In this document: positions 1 through 8,963 of the stretch, piece after piece
Numbering within the stretch: the stretch's first letter is position 1
How the letters are laid out: every line of letters begins with the position of its first letter
From: Flavobacteriaceae bacterium
GTDB taxonomy: Bacteria > Bacteroidota > Bacteroidia > Flavobacteriales > Flavobacteriaceae
Assembly: GCA_947483075.1 (NCBI GenBank)
Contig: CANKLE010000003.1
Span: forward strand, 62,001-126,000
Reading direction: 5' to 3'
Length of the DNA stretch: 64,000 bases
The notes under the pieces: model-generated
Told to the model about the DNA's origin: nothing
Database searches by the model: none
The model's input: only the letters and a program-made list of their open reading frames with translations
Program-made: the position numbers and the translations under genes

Positions 1-609
1 CTTGAAGAAGAGGAGGGAGGCACAATTTTAATCGGAGGAGTTGATGAAATGAGCGATTATACAGCGTCACTTTTTAAATTGGCGGGATTCATTAAAAGTG
101 AAGAAGAAAAACCGTATTCTGTTTTAAACTCGAAATCCACAGGCGCTGTTTATAGCGAAGGCGCTACTTTTTTTGTGATTGAAAATCAAGTCAAAGAAAC
201 TACTTATGCCGAAGTTTTAGATATTGATATAATCAATTCTATAGAAATAGAAGAAGTGGAGACGCATGTCGTCAAGTTTTTAAAAGCCAATAAATTAAAT
301 ATTTCCGACATTGATGTCATTATTTTAGGTCTTAATGGAGATATTGTTTTTGATGCATTTTATAAAACACTTTCCGAAAAGACATTTTCAAACACTCAAC
401 AAGTTTATTACAAACATTTGAGCGGCGAATATAATACAGCTTCTGCATTTGGATTGTGTGTAGGTGCCAAAATTATTAAATTCCAACATATCCCTGAAGT
501 GATTAAAGTAAATTCGCTTAAAAAAAAGAAATACAAAAACGTACTTTTATACAATCAGTATAGAGGAATCGACCATAGTTTTACTTTAATTTCGGATGTT
601 AAATCATAA
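1..609 (+). CDS. Beta-ketoacyl synthase family protein, C-terminal part (5' end outside window)
   Basis: The reading frame is open from base 1 and reads through the ketosynthase-like stretch TILIGGVDEMS, so the Met at 49 is internal and the true start lies upstream of the window. The C-terminal thiolase fold is recognisable at KHLSGEYNTASAFGL, the place where condensing enzymes carry the K-x-x-x-GH-x-x-x-A-x-G segment. Here the usual GH is replaced by GE, so the second catalytic His seems to be missing, as in chain-length-factor-like subunits. It overlaps the next gene by 14 nt and heads the visible part of the polyene operon. The family assignment is good. Whether it is catalytically active cannot be judged without the N-terminal half. 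Confidence 0.75.
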   Translation, partial: LEEEEGGTILIGGVDEMSDYTASLFKLAGFIKSEEEKPYSVLNSKSTGAVYSEGATFFVIENQVKETTYAEVLDIDIINSIEIEEVETHVVKFLKANKLNISDIDVIILGLNGDIVFDAFYKTLSEKTFSNTQQVYYKHLSGEYNTASAFGLCVGAKIIKFQHIPEVIKVNSLKKKKYKNVLLYNQYRGIDHSFTLISDVKS

Positions 610-1372
610 CAAAATAAAACTAATCTTTTTGGCCATTTTTATGCTTTTGGCCGTAATGCTGTTTTTTAATAAAATAGAATTTTGGTTTTTCGGCTTTTTT
701 GGATTACTATGGTTTTTAACCTCATTAATTGGGTCTTCCTTAATTCAATCTAACTATCACGTAAAAGCCTATTGCAGTAATACTAAGGAAACACAGAATC
801 GGATTGCCATAACTTTTGACGATGGGCCGAATGAAATGACGGTAATAATTTTAGAGGTTTTAAAAAAACACAATGCTAAAGCCACTTTTTTTTGTATTGG
901 GCAAAATATAGAAAAACATCCGGAAATTCTTAAGCAAATTGATAACGAAGGGCATTTCATAGGTAATCATTCCTACAGTCATTCTCGTTTTTTTGACTTT
1001 TTTAGAAAGCGGCAAGTACTTCAAGAAATAAACGATACAAATGCGCTAATAGAAAAAATAACAGGAAAAAATGCTCGGTTTTTCCGACCGCCTTATGGCG
1101 TGACCAATCCGTCTATTCGAAGAGCGTTAGCGGTAACAAAGCACAAAGTCATCGGCTGGAATATTAGGTCACTAGATGCGGTGATTCGAAATGAAAAAAC
1201 GATTTTATATCGTATTACAAAACGAATTAAACCAGGCGGAATTGTGCTTTTGCACGACACTTCAATGCATACTGTGAATGTTTTGGAACAGTTAATGGTA
1301 ATTCTACGTAAAAAAAAATATGAAGTAATTTCGATAGAACAACTTTTAAATTTGAAAGCTTATGAAGATTAA
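596..1372 (+). CDS. Polysaccharide deacetylase (NodB/CE4) family protein
   Basis: A 258-residue membrane-anchored carbohydrate esterase-like protein. Two hydrophobic segments (about residues 9-24 and 28-50) precede a NodB domain with motif 1 TFDDGP (73-78), the metal-binding NHSYSH (124-129), RFFRPPYG (161-168) and a late LLHD. These are the standard CE4 motifs for metal-dependent deacetylation. The start at 596 overlaps the ketosynthase stop, which suggests translational coupling. Deacetylases are regular members of flexirubin/aryl polyene clusters, but their substrate there is not established. It may act on a glycosyl headgroup or on an envelope polysaccharide. Confidence 0.85.
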   Translation: MLNHNKIKLIFLAIFMLLAVMLFFNKIEFWFFGFFGLLWFLTSLIGSSLIQSNYHVKAYCSNTKETQNRIAITFDDGPNEMTVIILEVLKKHNAKATFFCIGQNIEKHPEILKQIDNEGHFIGNHSYSHSRFFDFFRKRQVLQEINDTNALIEKITGKNARFFRPPYGVTNPSIRRALAVTKHKVIGWNIRSLDAVIRNEKTILYRITKRIKPGGIVLLHDTSMHTVNVLEQLMVILRKKKYEVISIEQLLNLKAYED

Positions 1373-1994
1373 AACCTGTTTTATAATTTCAATATTATTT
1401 GGAAGTTGGTTGTCATTTGCACAAGATCAAAAAATGACCGCTGGCGAAATGATTGCATTTAAGCAAAGTGTAAATGAAGTTTCTATGAAAATTAATACTT
1501 TAAGTACTGATTTTGTTCAATACAAGCATCTTAATTTTTTATCTAAAGAGATTGAAACCTCAGGAAAAATGGTTTTTAAGGAGCCGTACTTATTGCAATG
1601 GCAATACAAAAAACCATATAACTATTTGATTGTTTTCAAAAATGGAAAAATTTTAATTAAAGATGAAGGAAAGAAAAGCGAAATTGATATAGGAAACAGT
1701 AAAATCTTTACCAAAATTAACAAATTAATTGTCGGAAGTGTAAGTGGTAATTTGTTTGACGATAAAGAATTCGAAATCGCCTATTTTAAAGAAAAAAATA
1801 AAAATGTCACAAAATTGGTCCCAAAGGACGCGAATTTAAGAAAATACATCAAGCAAATTGAAGTCACTTTTGACAAAGATGACTTTACTGTCGTTCAATT
1901 AAAACTAATCGAATCTTCAGAAGATTTCACCCGAATTGTTCTGATAAACAAAGTAATTAATGCAAAAATCGAAGATTCCTTTTTTAGTAATTAA
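1362..1994 (+). CDS. LolA-like outer-membrane lipoprotein carrier family protein
   Basis: A 210-residue secreted protein with an N-terminal signal peptide ending near SFAQ (residue 21). The body has the LolA-like pattern: a segment about blocking iron-free membrane lipids (KINTLSTDFVQYKHL), then SGKMVFKEPYLLQWQYKKPYNYLIVFKNGKI. Periplasmic LolA-fold proteins shuttle lipidated or hydrophobic cargo. In aryl polyene clusters a LolA homologue is thought to carry the lipid-linked polyene across the periplasm. It overlaps the deacetylase by 11 nt and the following lipoprotein by 35 nt. Specialisation for the pigment, instead of general lipoproteins, is inferred from context. Confidence 0.8.
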   Translation: MKIKTCFIISILFGSWLSFAQDQKMTAGEMIAFKQSVNEVSMKINTLSTDFVQYKHLNFLSKEIETSGKMVFKEPYLLQWQYKKPYNYLIVFKNGKILIKDEGKKSEIDIGNSKIFTKINKLIVGSVSGNLFDDKEFEIAYFKEKNKNVTKLVPKDANLRKYIKQIEVTFDKDDFTVVQLKLIESSEDFTRIVLINKVINAKIEDSFFSN

Positions 1995-2601
1995 TTTACT
2001 GCTATTGGTTGTTTTAAATGCTTGCGTATCTACAAATGTTATCAAAGATTTCAAAGCGACTCCAATAACAAAACCTATTTTTGAAGTGCCGTATTTTTCT
2101 AATTCAGAAACTGATTATGTGTATAAAACAAACATTTTCGTTTATGGTAATAAAATGTCAGGAATTTTTATAGCAAAAAAAATTAACGAATCTACTCATC
2201 GAGTTGTTTTCACGACAGAATTTGGCAACAAACTATTCGATTTTGAAATTTCGGAAACCAATTTTAAAATCAATGCTATCGTACCCGAGTTAGATAAAAA
2301 AATTTTCATTACTACTTTAAAAAGGGATTTTCGGTTGCTCTTTAAAAAACAATTTACTGTGCAAGAGCAATTTGAAAACGCATCGCAAATAGTTTATAAA
2401 TCGGAAGACGGAAACCAATTCAATTATCTCTTTGTCTCCAAAGGCAATAATAAACTTTTCAAAATAGTGCATGCTTCTAATAGAAAAGAAAAAATAAGCA
2501 TTAGTTTTGCTTCAGAAAATAATATTATTGCCAACAATAGTATCATTCAGCATTATAACATACCGCTTAAAATTGAACTGTTTAATATTTTATCAAGATA
2601 A
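1960..2601 (+). CDS. Cluster-associated lipoprotein of unknown function
   Basis: A 213-residue protein with a lipoprotein signal peptide: a hydrophobic stretch, then LNAC with the lipidated Cys at residue 22. The start at 1960 lies inside the LolA-like gene (35-nt overlap in another frame). The next Met would remove the signal sequence, so this start is required. The rest is beta-strand-rich with no recognised catalytic motif. Similar lipoproteins sit after lolA in flexirubin-type operons and may be outer-membrane receivers (LolB-like in role), but that is inference from position only. Confidence 0.7.
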   Translation: MQKSKIPFLVINLLLLVVLNACVSTNVIKDFKATPITKPIFEVPYFSNSETDYVYKTNIFVYGNKMSGIFIAKKINESTHRVVFTTEFGNKLFDFEISETNFKINAIVPELDKKIFITTLKRDFRLLFKKQFTVQEQFENASQIVYKSEDGNQFNYLFVSKGNNKLFKIVHASNRKEKISISFASENNIIANNSIIQHYNIPLKIELFNILSR

Positions 2602-2607
2602 AAGTCA

Positions 2608-3216
2608 ATGAAGAAATATTTAATTATTGCAATTTTAGCCTTTTATAATTCATCAAAAACATACGCACAAGTAACTTTCAAACCCGGTATAAGATTAGGG
2701 ATTAACATTTCCAATTTTACAAAAGGTAGTTTAGATATTAACGGATATTTTGATGCTAACGGGAATTATATTTACAAAGATACTTATTCATCCAAAACCG
2801 ATTTATATATGGCTGTATACGTTGCATTAAGATTGACAAAATTTTATACTTTGCAACCCGAAATTTGTTATTCTAATCAAGGATCGGTAGTGAAAAAATA
2901 TGACCAGAATAATGGGTATTATGATTCGAAACTTAATATTTCGTATTTGTCTTTAGGTGTTGTAAATAAGTTTACAATTAATAAATTAAACATACATATT
3001 GGACCAACTATCGATTTTGTAGTTAATGAAAATTTCAATTCAGATAGTGATTTAGATTTTGCATTTCTCTTGGGGGTAGGATATAATTTAACTTCAAATT
3101 TCGGAATAGAAGCAAGAATTAAAAAAGGAATTGTTCCTGTTTTAGATTACTCTTCAAGTAATCATACTAATCAAGTCTTTCAACTTGGAGCTACTTATAC
3201 TTTTGATTTAAAATAA
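2608..3216 (+). CDS. Outer-membrane beta-barrel (porin-like) protein
   Basis: A 202-residue protein with a signal peptide ending near TYAQ. The sequence alternates hydrophobic and polar residues in short strands (FKPGIRLGINISNF, YTLQPEICYSNQGS, NFGIEARIKKGI) and ends YTFDLK. This matches the small 8-strand barrel family (PF13568-like) of Bacteroidetes. It sits 6 nt after the lipoprotein gene. A role in placing or anchoring the pigment in the outer membrane is possible but not shown. Confidence 0.7.
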   Translation: MKKYLIIAILAFYNSSKTYAQVTFKPGIRLGINISNFTKGSLDINGYFDANGNYIYKDTYSSKTDLYMAVYVALRLTKFYTLQPEICYSNQGSVVKKYDQNNGYYDSKLNISYLSLGVVNKFTINKLNIHIGPTIDFVVNENFNSDSDLDFAFLLGVGYNLTSNFGIEARIKKGIVPVLDYSSSNHTNQVFQLGATYTFDLK

Positions 3217-3221
3217 ACCAC

Positions 3222-3593
3222 ATGCTATTAAAAGATTTTTATAAAATACAATCGTTAATAAAAACAGACGATCAAAAATATTTAGTTACGGTTTTAATTA
3301 ATGAAAATCACGAGGTATTCGAAGGACATTTTCCTGGCAATCCAGTTATGCCTGGAGTTTGTATGATGCAAATTATCAAAGAATTATCTGAACAAATCAC
3401 CGAAAGTTCTTTGTTAATGCATAGCATCTCGAATGTTAAATTTATGGCATTAATCAATCCGTTTGTAACTCCTGAATTGCGATTAGAGTTAGAGATAATA
3501 TATGCTGAAAACCAATTAATTAAAGTTAAAAACACCACGTATTTTAACAACACAGTTGCTTTAAAGTTAGGGAGTGTTTATAAAATAAAATAA
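3222..3593 (+). CDS. 3-hydroxyacyl-ACP dehydratase (FabZ-like hotdog)
   Basis: A 123-residue single hotdog domain. The FabZ signature is HEVFEGHFPGNPVMPGV (30-46), with the probable catalytic His36. It would dehydrate 3-hydroxyacyl-ACP to the trans-2-enoyl form. Without a partner enoyl reductase, repeated rounds build a conjugated polyene, which is the core chemistry of aryl polyene synthesis. It is packed 5 nt after the barrel gene and 3 nt before the next gene. The acidic residue usually found in the FabZ helix may be shifted; I could not confirm it. Assignment to the family is secure. Confidence 0.85.
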   Translation: MLLKDFYKIQSLIKTDDQKYLVTVLINENHEVFEGHFPGNPVMPGVCMMQIIKELSEQITESSLLMHSISNVKFMALINPFVTPELRLELEIIYAENQLIKVKNTTYFNNTVALKLGSVYKIK

Positions 3594-3596
3594 AAA

Positions 3597-4082
3597 ATGA
3601 AAGGACTATTTTTTTTATATTTTCTATTGCTACCGTTGTTAAATCAGCAGCTTACAGAAATTAGAAAAATATATCCCAATGCGGCAAACTCAGAAACAGC
3701 AGCCAAAGATTTGTCTGCTAAACTCTCTAAAATTACATTCGAAAGCGATAAAACTTTAATTGCTTATAAAGGGGCTTCCATTACAATGGTTTCTAAATTC
3801 AGCAAAAATTTAAGCAAAAAAATAACAAAGTTTAAAGAAGGAGTCAAATGGATTGAATTTGCGGTAGCTAACGATCCAAACAACATTGAAATTCGATTTA
3901 TTCGGTTGAGTATACAAGAAAATGTTCCTGTTATTACTAAATATAAAAAAAACATAAACGAAGATGCCGCATTTATTGCAACGCATTATAAGGAGCAAAC
4001 CGCCACGTTACGTGAGTATTTAAAAAACTTTATTTTGCAATCCAAAAATTTTTCAATTTTCGAGAAGCAAACCATCAAATAA
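3597..4082 (+). CDS. Small secreted protein of the polyene cluster, unknown
   Basis: A 161-residue protein with a short hydrophobic N-terminus (about residues 3-15) that looks like a signal peptide or anchor. The remainder is helical and Lys-rich, with segments such as LSKKITKFKEGVKWIEFAVANDPNNIEIRFIRLSIQ that resemble a single TPR-like helical hairpin. I recognise no enzyme family. Its 3-nt spacing from the dehydratase gene and 18-nt spacing to the glycosyltransferase place it firmly in the operon. Comparable small proteins occur at this position in flexirubin-type clusters. Confidence 0.65.
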   Translation: MKGLFFLYFLLLPLLNQQLTEIRKIYPNAANSETAAKDLSAKLSKITFESDKTLIAYKGASITMVSKFSKNLSKKITKFKEGVKWIEFAVANDPNNIEIRFIRLSIQENVPVITKYKKNINEDAAFIATHYKEQTATLREYLKNFILQSKNFSIFEKQTIK

Positions 4083-4100
4083 GACAATCAAGCACTAGAA

Positions 4101-5282
4101 ATGAGAGATACGTCAACTGAAATCGAACGAATCAATCAAGGGAACGTTTGTGTTATTATTCCAACTTATAATAATCACAAAACATTGAAGCGCGTTTTAG
4201 ATTGTGTCTTAGAACACACGACCCATATTATTGTGGTCAATGATGGCTCTACCGATGCTACTGCAGTTATTTTAGAAGATTTCCAACAACTAATTCAAAT
4301 TCACCACCCCAAAAATTCAGGTAAAGGAATCGCCTTGCGAAACGGTTTTAAAAAAGCTTCCGAATTGCAATACGATTACGTTATTACGATAGATTCTGAC
4401 GGGCAGCATTTCGCTTCCGATATTCCAAAATTTATAGAATCAATAGCAAATACTGGCGATGCGCTACTTATTGGAAGTCGGAACATGATGCAAGAAGGTG
4501 TTCCTAAAAAAAGCAGTTTTGGCAACAAATTTTCTAATTTTTGGTTTTGGTTTGAAACCGGAAATCGATTAGAAGATACCCAATCGGGCTATCGTTTGTA
4601 TCCGTTGCTGCTCATTCCGAAAAACTATTTCACCACAAAATTTGAGTTAGAAATAGAAGTCATCGTGCGTTCAGCTTGGAAAGGAATTCCAGTTAAAAAC
4701 ATTCCTATTCAAGTTTTATACGACCCAAGCGAACGGGTTTCACATTTTCGACCGTTTGTAGATTTTACTAGAATTAGCATTCTCAATACATTTCTGGTCA
4801 TAATTTCCCTGTTTTATATTAAGCCTAGAGACTTTTTTAGAAGCTTAAAAAAAAAAGGGGTTAGAAAATTTTTATTAGAGAATATTTTCGAAAGCCAAGA
4901 TTCAAATGAAGTCAAATCAGCATCTATCGCTTTAGGTGTTTTCTTCGGTATTGCACCTTTTTGGGGTTTTCAAAGTATTATTACTTTATTCTTAGCGGTT
5001 TTATTTCGCTGGAATAAAATTATTGCTTTTGCTTTTTCGAACATCAGTTTTCCACCATTCATTCCTTTTATAATCTATGGTTCTTTGCAATTGGGAAGTA
5101 TTTTCATTCCCAGCACTAAACATTTATCGTTAAATACTTCCCTTTCTTTTTCGGATATTCAGGAACATTTTAGTCAATATATTGTAGGAAGTTTTATTTT
5201 AGCAACAGTAATGTCGATCATTTTTGGACTTACAAGCTATTTTATAATGGTACTTTTAAGTACCTTTAAAAATAAAAAATAA
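4101..5282 (+). CDS. Family 2 glycosyltransferase with C-terminal DUF2062 domain
   Basis: A 393-residue fusion. The first ~230 residues are a GT-A domain of the dolichol-phosphate mannosyltransferase type: VIIPTYNN (18-25), VNDGSTD (46-52), and DSDGQ (98-102) as the metal/nucleotide-binding DxD-like site. From about 255 to the end there is a DUF2062 membrane domain (ALGVFFGIAPFWGFQS and further hydrophobic helices). It probably transfers a sugar from an activated donor to a lipid-like acceptor at the inner membrane. In the cluster it could glycosylate the polyene or its lipid anchor. The acceptor is unknown. Confidence 0.85.
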   Translation: MRDTSTEIERINQGNVCVIIPTYNNHKTLKRVLDCVLEHTTHIIVVNDGSTDATAVILEDFQQLIQIHHPKNSGKGIALRNGFKKASELQYDYVITIDSDGQHFASDIPKFIESIANTGDALLIGSRNMMQEGVPKKSSFGNKFSNFWFWFETGNRLEDTQSGYRLYPLLLIPKNYFTTKFELEIEVIVRSAWKGIPVKNIPIQVLYDPSERVSHFRPFVDFTRISILNTFLVIISLFYIKPRDFFRSLKKKGVRKFLLENIFESQDSNEVKSASIALGVFFGIAPFWGFQSIITLFLAVLFRWNKIIAFAFSNISFPPFIPFIIYGSLQLGSIFIPSTKHLSLNTSLSFSDIQEHFSQYIVGSFILATVMSIIFGLTSYFIMVLLSTFKNKK

Positions 5283-5285
5283 TTC

Positions 5286-8200
5286 ATGCAGCACTTTTTT
5301 TTGACGATTCATTCCTTTGCAAAAAGAAGAAAATTCCTTGCCGTAGCTTTGCTGATGGGAATCCTATTGCTGTTCGGTTTTTTTGCATCAAAGCTCCAAT
5401 TTAGTGAAGACATTACGCGGTTAATTCCCACTAACGATAAATCGAATATCACGGCAAAAGTGTTGCATCAAATGAATTTTGCCGATAAGATTTCGATTAT
5501 CATTACTACTAAAAACAACACTTCTTCAGAATACTTAAGCGAATATGCCAATCAGTTTTTAGATAGTTTAGACGCAAATTGCAAACCGTATGTTGCCAAA
5601 GTTCAAGGAAAAATCGACGAAAAAAACTTTCAAGAAACGTTCGGTTTTGTATATGCACATTTGCCACTTTTCCTAGACAAATCAGATTATCTAATCATTC
5701 AAAACAAACTGCAAAACGATAGTATTGCTAAGAGTATCGCGGGAGATTACAAATCGTTGATTTCTCCGACCGGAATGATTTCTAAAGAGTTTATTCTTCA
5801 AGATCCTTTAGGCATTTCTTTTATGGCTTTGAAAAAATTGCAACAACTCAGTGTTGGCGATGATTTTGAACTTCAAAATGGCTATGTTATCACTAAAGAC
5901 AAAAAAAACTTACTGCTTTTTATAACACCAAAATTACCAGCAAACGAAACCGATAAAAACACTTTTTTTATTGAGAAATTGCATTCCATTAAAATTAATC
6001 TGAATGCTAAATTTAAAGGAAAAATTAGTATGAGTTTTTTTGGATCTACACCAGTTGCAGTTGCCAATGCCACTCAAATTAAAGCAGATGTAAAAAACAC
6101 TTCAATTTTTGCAGTGGTTAGCTTAATTTTTATTCTTGTTTTTTTCTACCGTAGCATTACTACACCAATTATCATTTTTATTCCATCATTATTTGGTGCC
6201 TTTATTGCTTTAGCGGTTTTGTATTTTACTAAAGGAACGATATCGGCAATCTCGCTCGGAATTAGTTCTATTTTACTAGGTGAAACAACAGATTATTCTA
6301 TTTACGTTTTAACCCATTTACGCAATAACAAAGACGTGAAATTGTTGTACAAAGACATTTCCAAACCTTTGATTTTATGTGGAACAACTACTGCAATTAC
6401 CTTTTTATGTTTGTTTTTTGTCAAATCGGAAGCATTGCAAGATTTGGGAATTTTTGCTGCGTTGAGCGTCATTGCCACTTCAGTGTTTTCATTGATTTTA
6501 ATGCCGTTGTTGTACAAAACCAAACCTAAAATTTTTGCTCCAAAAGAGAACGTCATCGATACCTTGGGAACTTATTCCTATCATCGAAACAAATTCTTGG
6601 TAGGCGCTGTTTTTGTAGTTTTGATGTCATGCTTTTTTACCTATTCTAAAGTAACATTCAACAACGATTTGTCAGCACTAAATTATGTTCCTTCGGAATT
6701 AAAAACTGCCGAAAAAGAATTAGAGAGCATTGCGAATGGTTCTTCTAAATCGATTTATTTGGCTACTTATGGGAACGATTCGGAAACTGTTTTAGAAAAT
6801 AACAACTTGCTTTTTGATGCTTTAGCCAAAGATAAAAGAGCAGCAAAAATTGTAAATTATAGCTCTATCGGCGGCATCATTTTTTCAAAACAAGTCCAAG
6901 TCGAAAAAATTAAAGAATGGAATTCATTTTGGAATACCACTCAAAAAGCCGCATTGAAATCAAAAATAATTGCCAACGGAAAGTCTTACGGATTTAAAGA
7001 AGCAACTTTTACTCCTTTTTACGAACTGTTGGATACAGATTTTCAAACTATTTCTTTGCAAGATTACGCCAAAGTAAAATCGTTTTTTCTCGAAGAATTT
7101 GTAACTCAAAAAAATGGATTTTACACCATTGCAACTTTAGTGAAAGTTCCGACAGAGAATAGAAATGCGTTTGTCAACACGATCAAAAAACAAAAAAACA
7201 TCGTTGTAATTGATCGCTTGCAAATGAACGAATCGTTTCTGGGCGAACTCATAAATAATTTCGATAACTTAGTTAATTACTCCTTTATTGCGATTTTTTT
7301 AATTTTGCTTTTTGCTTTCAGAAGAATTGAACTGGCTGTTATAAGCAGCATTCCAATTCTGATTAGCTGGATTTTGACGACTGGAATTATGGGGATGTTC
7401 GGCATACAATTCAATATTATCAATATTATAGTTTGTACATTGATTTTCGGAATTGGTGTCGATTACAGTATCTTCATGACTTTTGCATTGCAAAAAGAAC
7501 ACACTTACGGAAAAGTAGAATTGCCAACATATAGAACGTCAATCATACTTTCAGTTGCGACTACAATTTTAGGCATCGGTGTACTTGTTTTTGCCAAACA
7601 TCCCGCCTTAAAATCGATTTCAATTATCGCGATTATAGGAATTTTTTCGGCGTTATTGATTACGTTTATCATCCAGCCATTAGTGTTTCATTTCTTTGTG
7701 ACCAGCAGAGTTAACGAGGGTAAAGCACCATTTCAATTGCGCTCTTTTTTGCATGGGATCTTATCTTTTTGCTATTATGGTTTGGGCGGCATTTTAGTTT
7801 CCCTTTTCAGTTTGACAATCATGAGAATCCTTCCACTGAAAGTAACTACTAAAATGAAGGGCTTCCGCTATGCGATTTCAAAATTCATGAAATCAGTCTT
7901 GTATACCAATCCTTTTGTGACTAAAAAAGTGATCAATAAATATCAGGAGACATTTGTGAAACCTGCTGTAATCATAGCCAATCACACATCATTTTTAGAT
8001 ATTTTAGCAGTGGGAATGTTGAGCCCGAAGACGATTTACCTCGTGAGCGACTGGGTATATAATTCTCCAATTTTTGGAGCGGCAGTAAAAAAAGCAGGTT
8101 TTTATCCGGTTTCTGAAGGGCTCGAAGGCGGAGTCGACCATTTGAAAAAGAAAATAGCTGAAGGCTATTCGTTAATTGTTTTTCCTGAAGGGACAAGGTC

Positions 8201-8960
8201 TCAAAGCAATCAAATACAACGATTTCACAAAGGTGCCTTTTATTTGGCAGAACATTTTAATTTAGACATTTTGCCGATTGTGATTCACGGCAATTCCGAA
8301 GTGCTTCCAAAAGGCGATTTTATTATTTATGACGGCTCGATAACCGTGACGATTTTAGAACGAATTTCCGCAAGCGACTCTAGTTTTGGAGAAAATTATA
8401 CCGACAAAACTAAAAATATAAGTGTTTTTTTTAAATCCGAATTCCGTAAAATAAGAGCTCAAATTGAAGGGTCGACGTATTTCAAAAAAACAATTATCAA
8501 TAGCTTTGATTATAAAGAAATGCGTATAATTAAAGCAGTTAAAAACGATTTCAATCAAAATTTAGAGCTCTATTATCAATTAAATAAGTATATTGCTTCA
8601 AAAGTAAAATTGTTGCATTTGTGTGATGATTACGGTCAATTAGACCTCTTGTTAGCTTTACTAGAACCGCAACGAAAAATAGTGTCTTTGATTTCAAATG
8701 ATGAAAAAAGAGCTGTTGCTAAAACCAATTATTGGCTCAAGAAAAGAGCAATATCCTATCTGGATAGTAATGAAATTGAAATGGAAAGTCGCTACGATGT
8801 CATTTTAATTTCGCATATAAATGCTTCCGTTTCAGCATGGGCTTCTAAAACGAACTGTATTATTTTGGTTGGAGAAGCTCCTTTAAAAAACACAATGCTT
8901 GACTTAGGATTTTCGATTGTTGCAGAAGAAAATCAAATCCTAGTTTTTAAGAAAGAATAA
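5286..8960 (+). CDS. MMPL/RND-family exporter fused to a PlsC-type acyltransferase
   Basis: A 1224-residue multidomain protein. Residues ~1-830 are an MMPL-type RND exporter: one N-terminal helix, a large periplasmic loop, a helix bundle near 275-430, a second loop and a second bundle near 680-830. A 1-acyl-glycerol-3-phosphate acyltransferase domain follows, with H900-T-S-F-L-D905 (HX4D) and FPEGTR (966-971). The last ~170 residues resemble a degenerate Rossmann/methyltransferase fold (KLLHLCDDYGQLDLLLALL). The protein could export the polyene and acylate it onto a lipid in one unit. Spacing is 3 nt on both sides, so it is co-translated with its neighbours. Confidence 0.85.
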   Translation: MQHFFLTIHSFAKRRKFLAVALLMGILLLFGFFASKLQFSEDITRLIPTNDKSNITAKVLHQMNFADKISIIITTKNNTSSEYLSEYANQFLDSLDANCKPYVAKVQGKIDEKNFQETFGFVYAHLPLFLDKSDYLIIQNKLQNDSIAKSIAGDYKSLISPTGMISKEFILQDPLGISFMALKKLQQLSVGDDFELQNGYVITKDKKNLLLFITPKLPANETDKNTFFIEKLHSIKINLNAKFKGKISMSFFGSTPVAVANATQIKADVKNTSIFAVVSLIFILVFFYRSITTPIIIFIPSLFGAFIALAVLYFTKGTISAISLGISSILLGETTDYSIYVLTHLRNNKDVKLLYKDISKPLILCGTTTAITFLCLFFVKSEALQDLGIFAALSVIATSVFSLILMPLLYKTKPKIFAPKENVIDTLGTYSYHRNKFLVGAVFVVLMSCFFTYSKVTFNNDLSALNYVPSELKTAEKELESIANGSSKSIYLATYGNDSETVLENNNLLFDALAKDKRAAKIVNYSSIGGIIFSKQVQVEKIKEWNSFWNTTQKAALKSKIIANGKSYGFKEATFTPFYELLDTDFQTISLQDYAKVKSFFLEEFVTQKNGFYTIATLVKVPTENRNAFVNTIKKQKNIVVIDRLQMNESFLGELINNFDNLVNYSFIAIFLILLFAFRRIELAVISSIPILISWILTTGIMGMFGIQFNIINIIVCTLIFGIGVDYSIFMTFALQKEHTYGKVELPTYRTSIILSVATTILGIGVLVFAKHPALKSISIIAIIGIFSALLITFIIQPLVFHFFVTSRVNEGKAPFQLRSFLHGILSFCYYGLGGILVSLFSLTIMRILPLKVTTKMKGFRYAISKFMKSVLYTNPFVTKKVINKYQETFVKPAVIIANHTSFLDILAVGMLSPKTIYLVSDWVYNSPIFGAAVKKAGFYPVSEGLEGGVDHLKKKIAEGYSLIVFPEGTRSQSNQIQRFHKGAFYLAEHFNLDILPIVIHGNSEVLPKGDFIIYDGSITVTILERISASDSSFGENYTDKTKNISVFFKSEFRKIRAQIEGSTYFKKTIINSFDYKEMRIIKAVKNDFNQNLELYYQLNKYIASKVKLLHLCDDYGQLDLLLALLEPQRKIVSLISNDEKRAVAKTNYWLKKRAISYLDSNEIEMESRYDVILISHINASVSAWASKTNCIILVGEAPLKNTMLDLGFSIVAEENQILVFKKE

Positions 8961-8963
8961 ACT

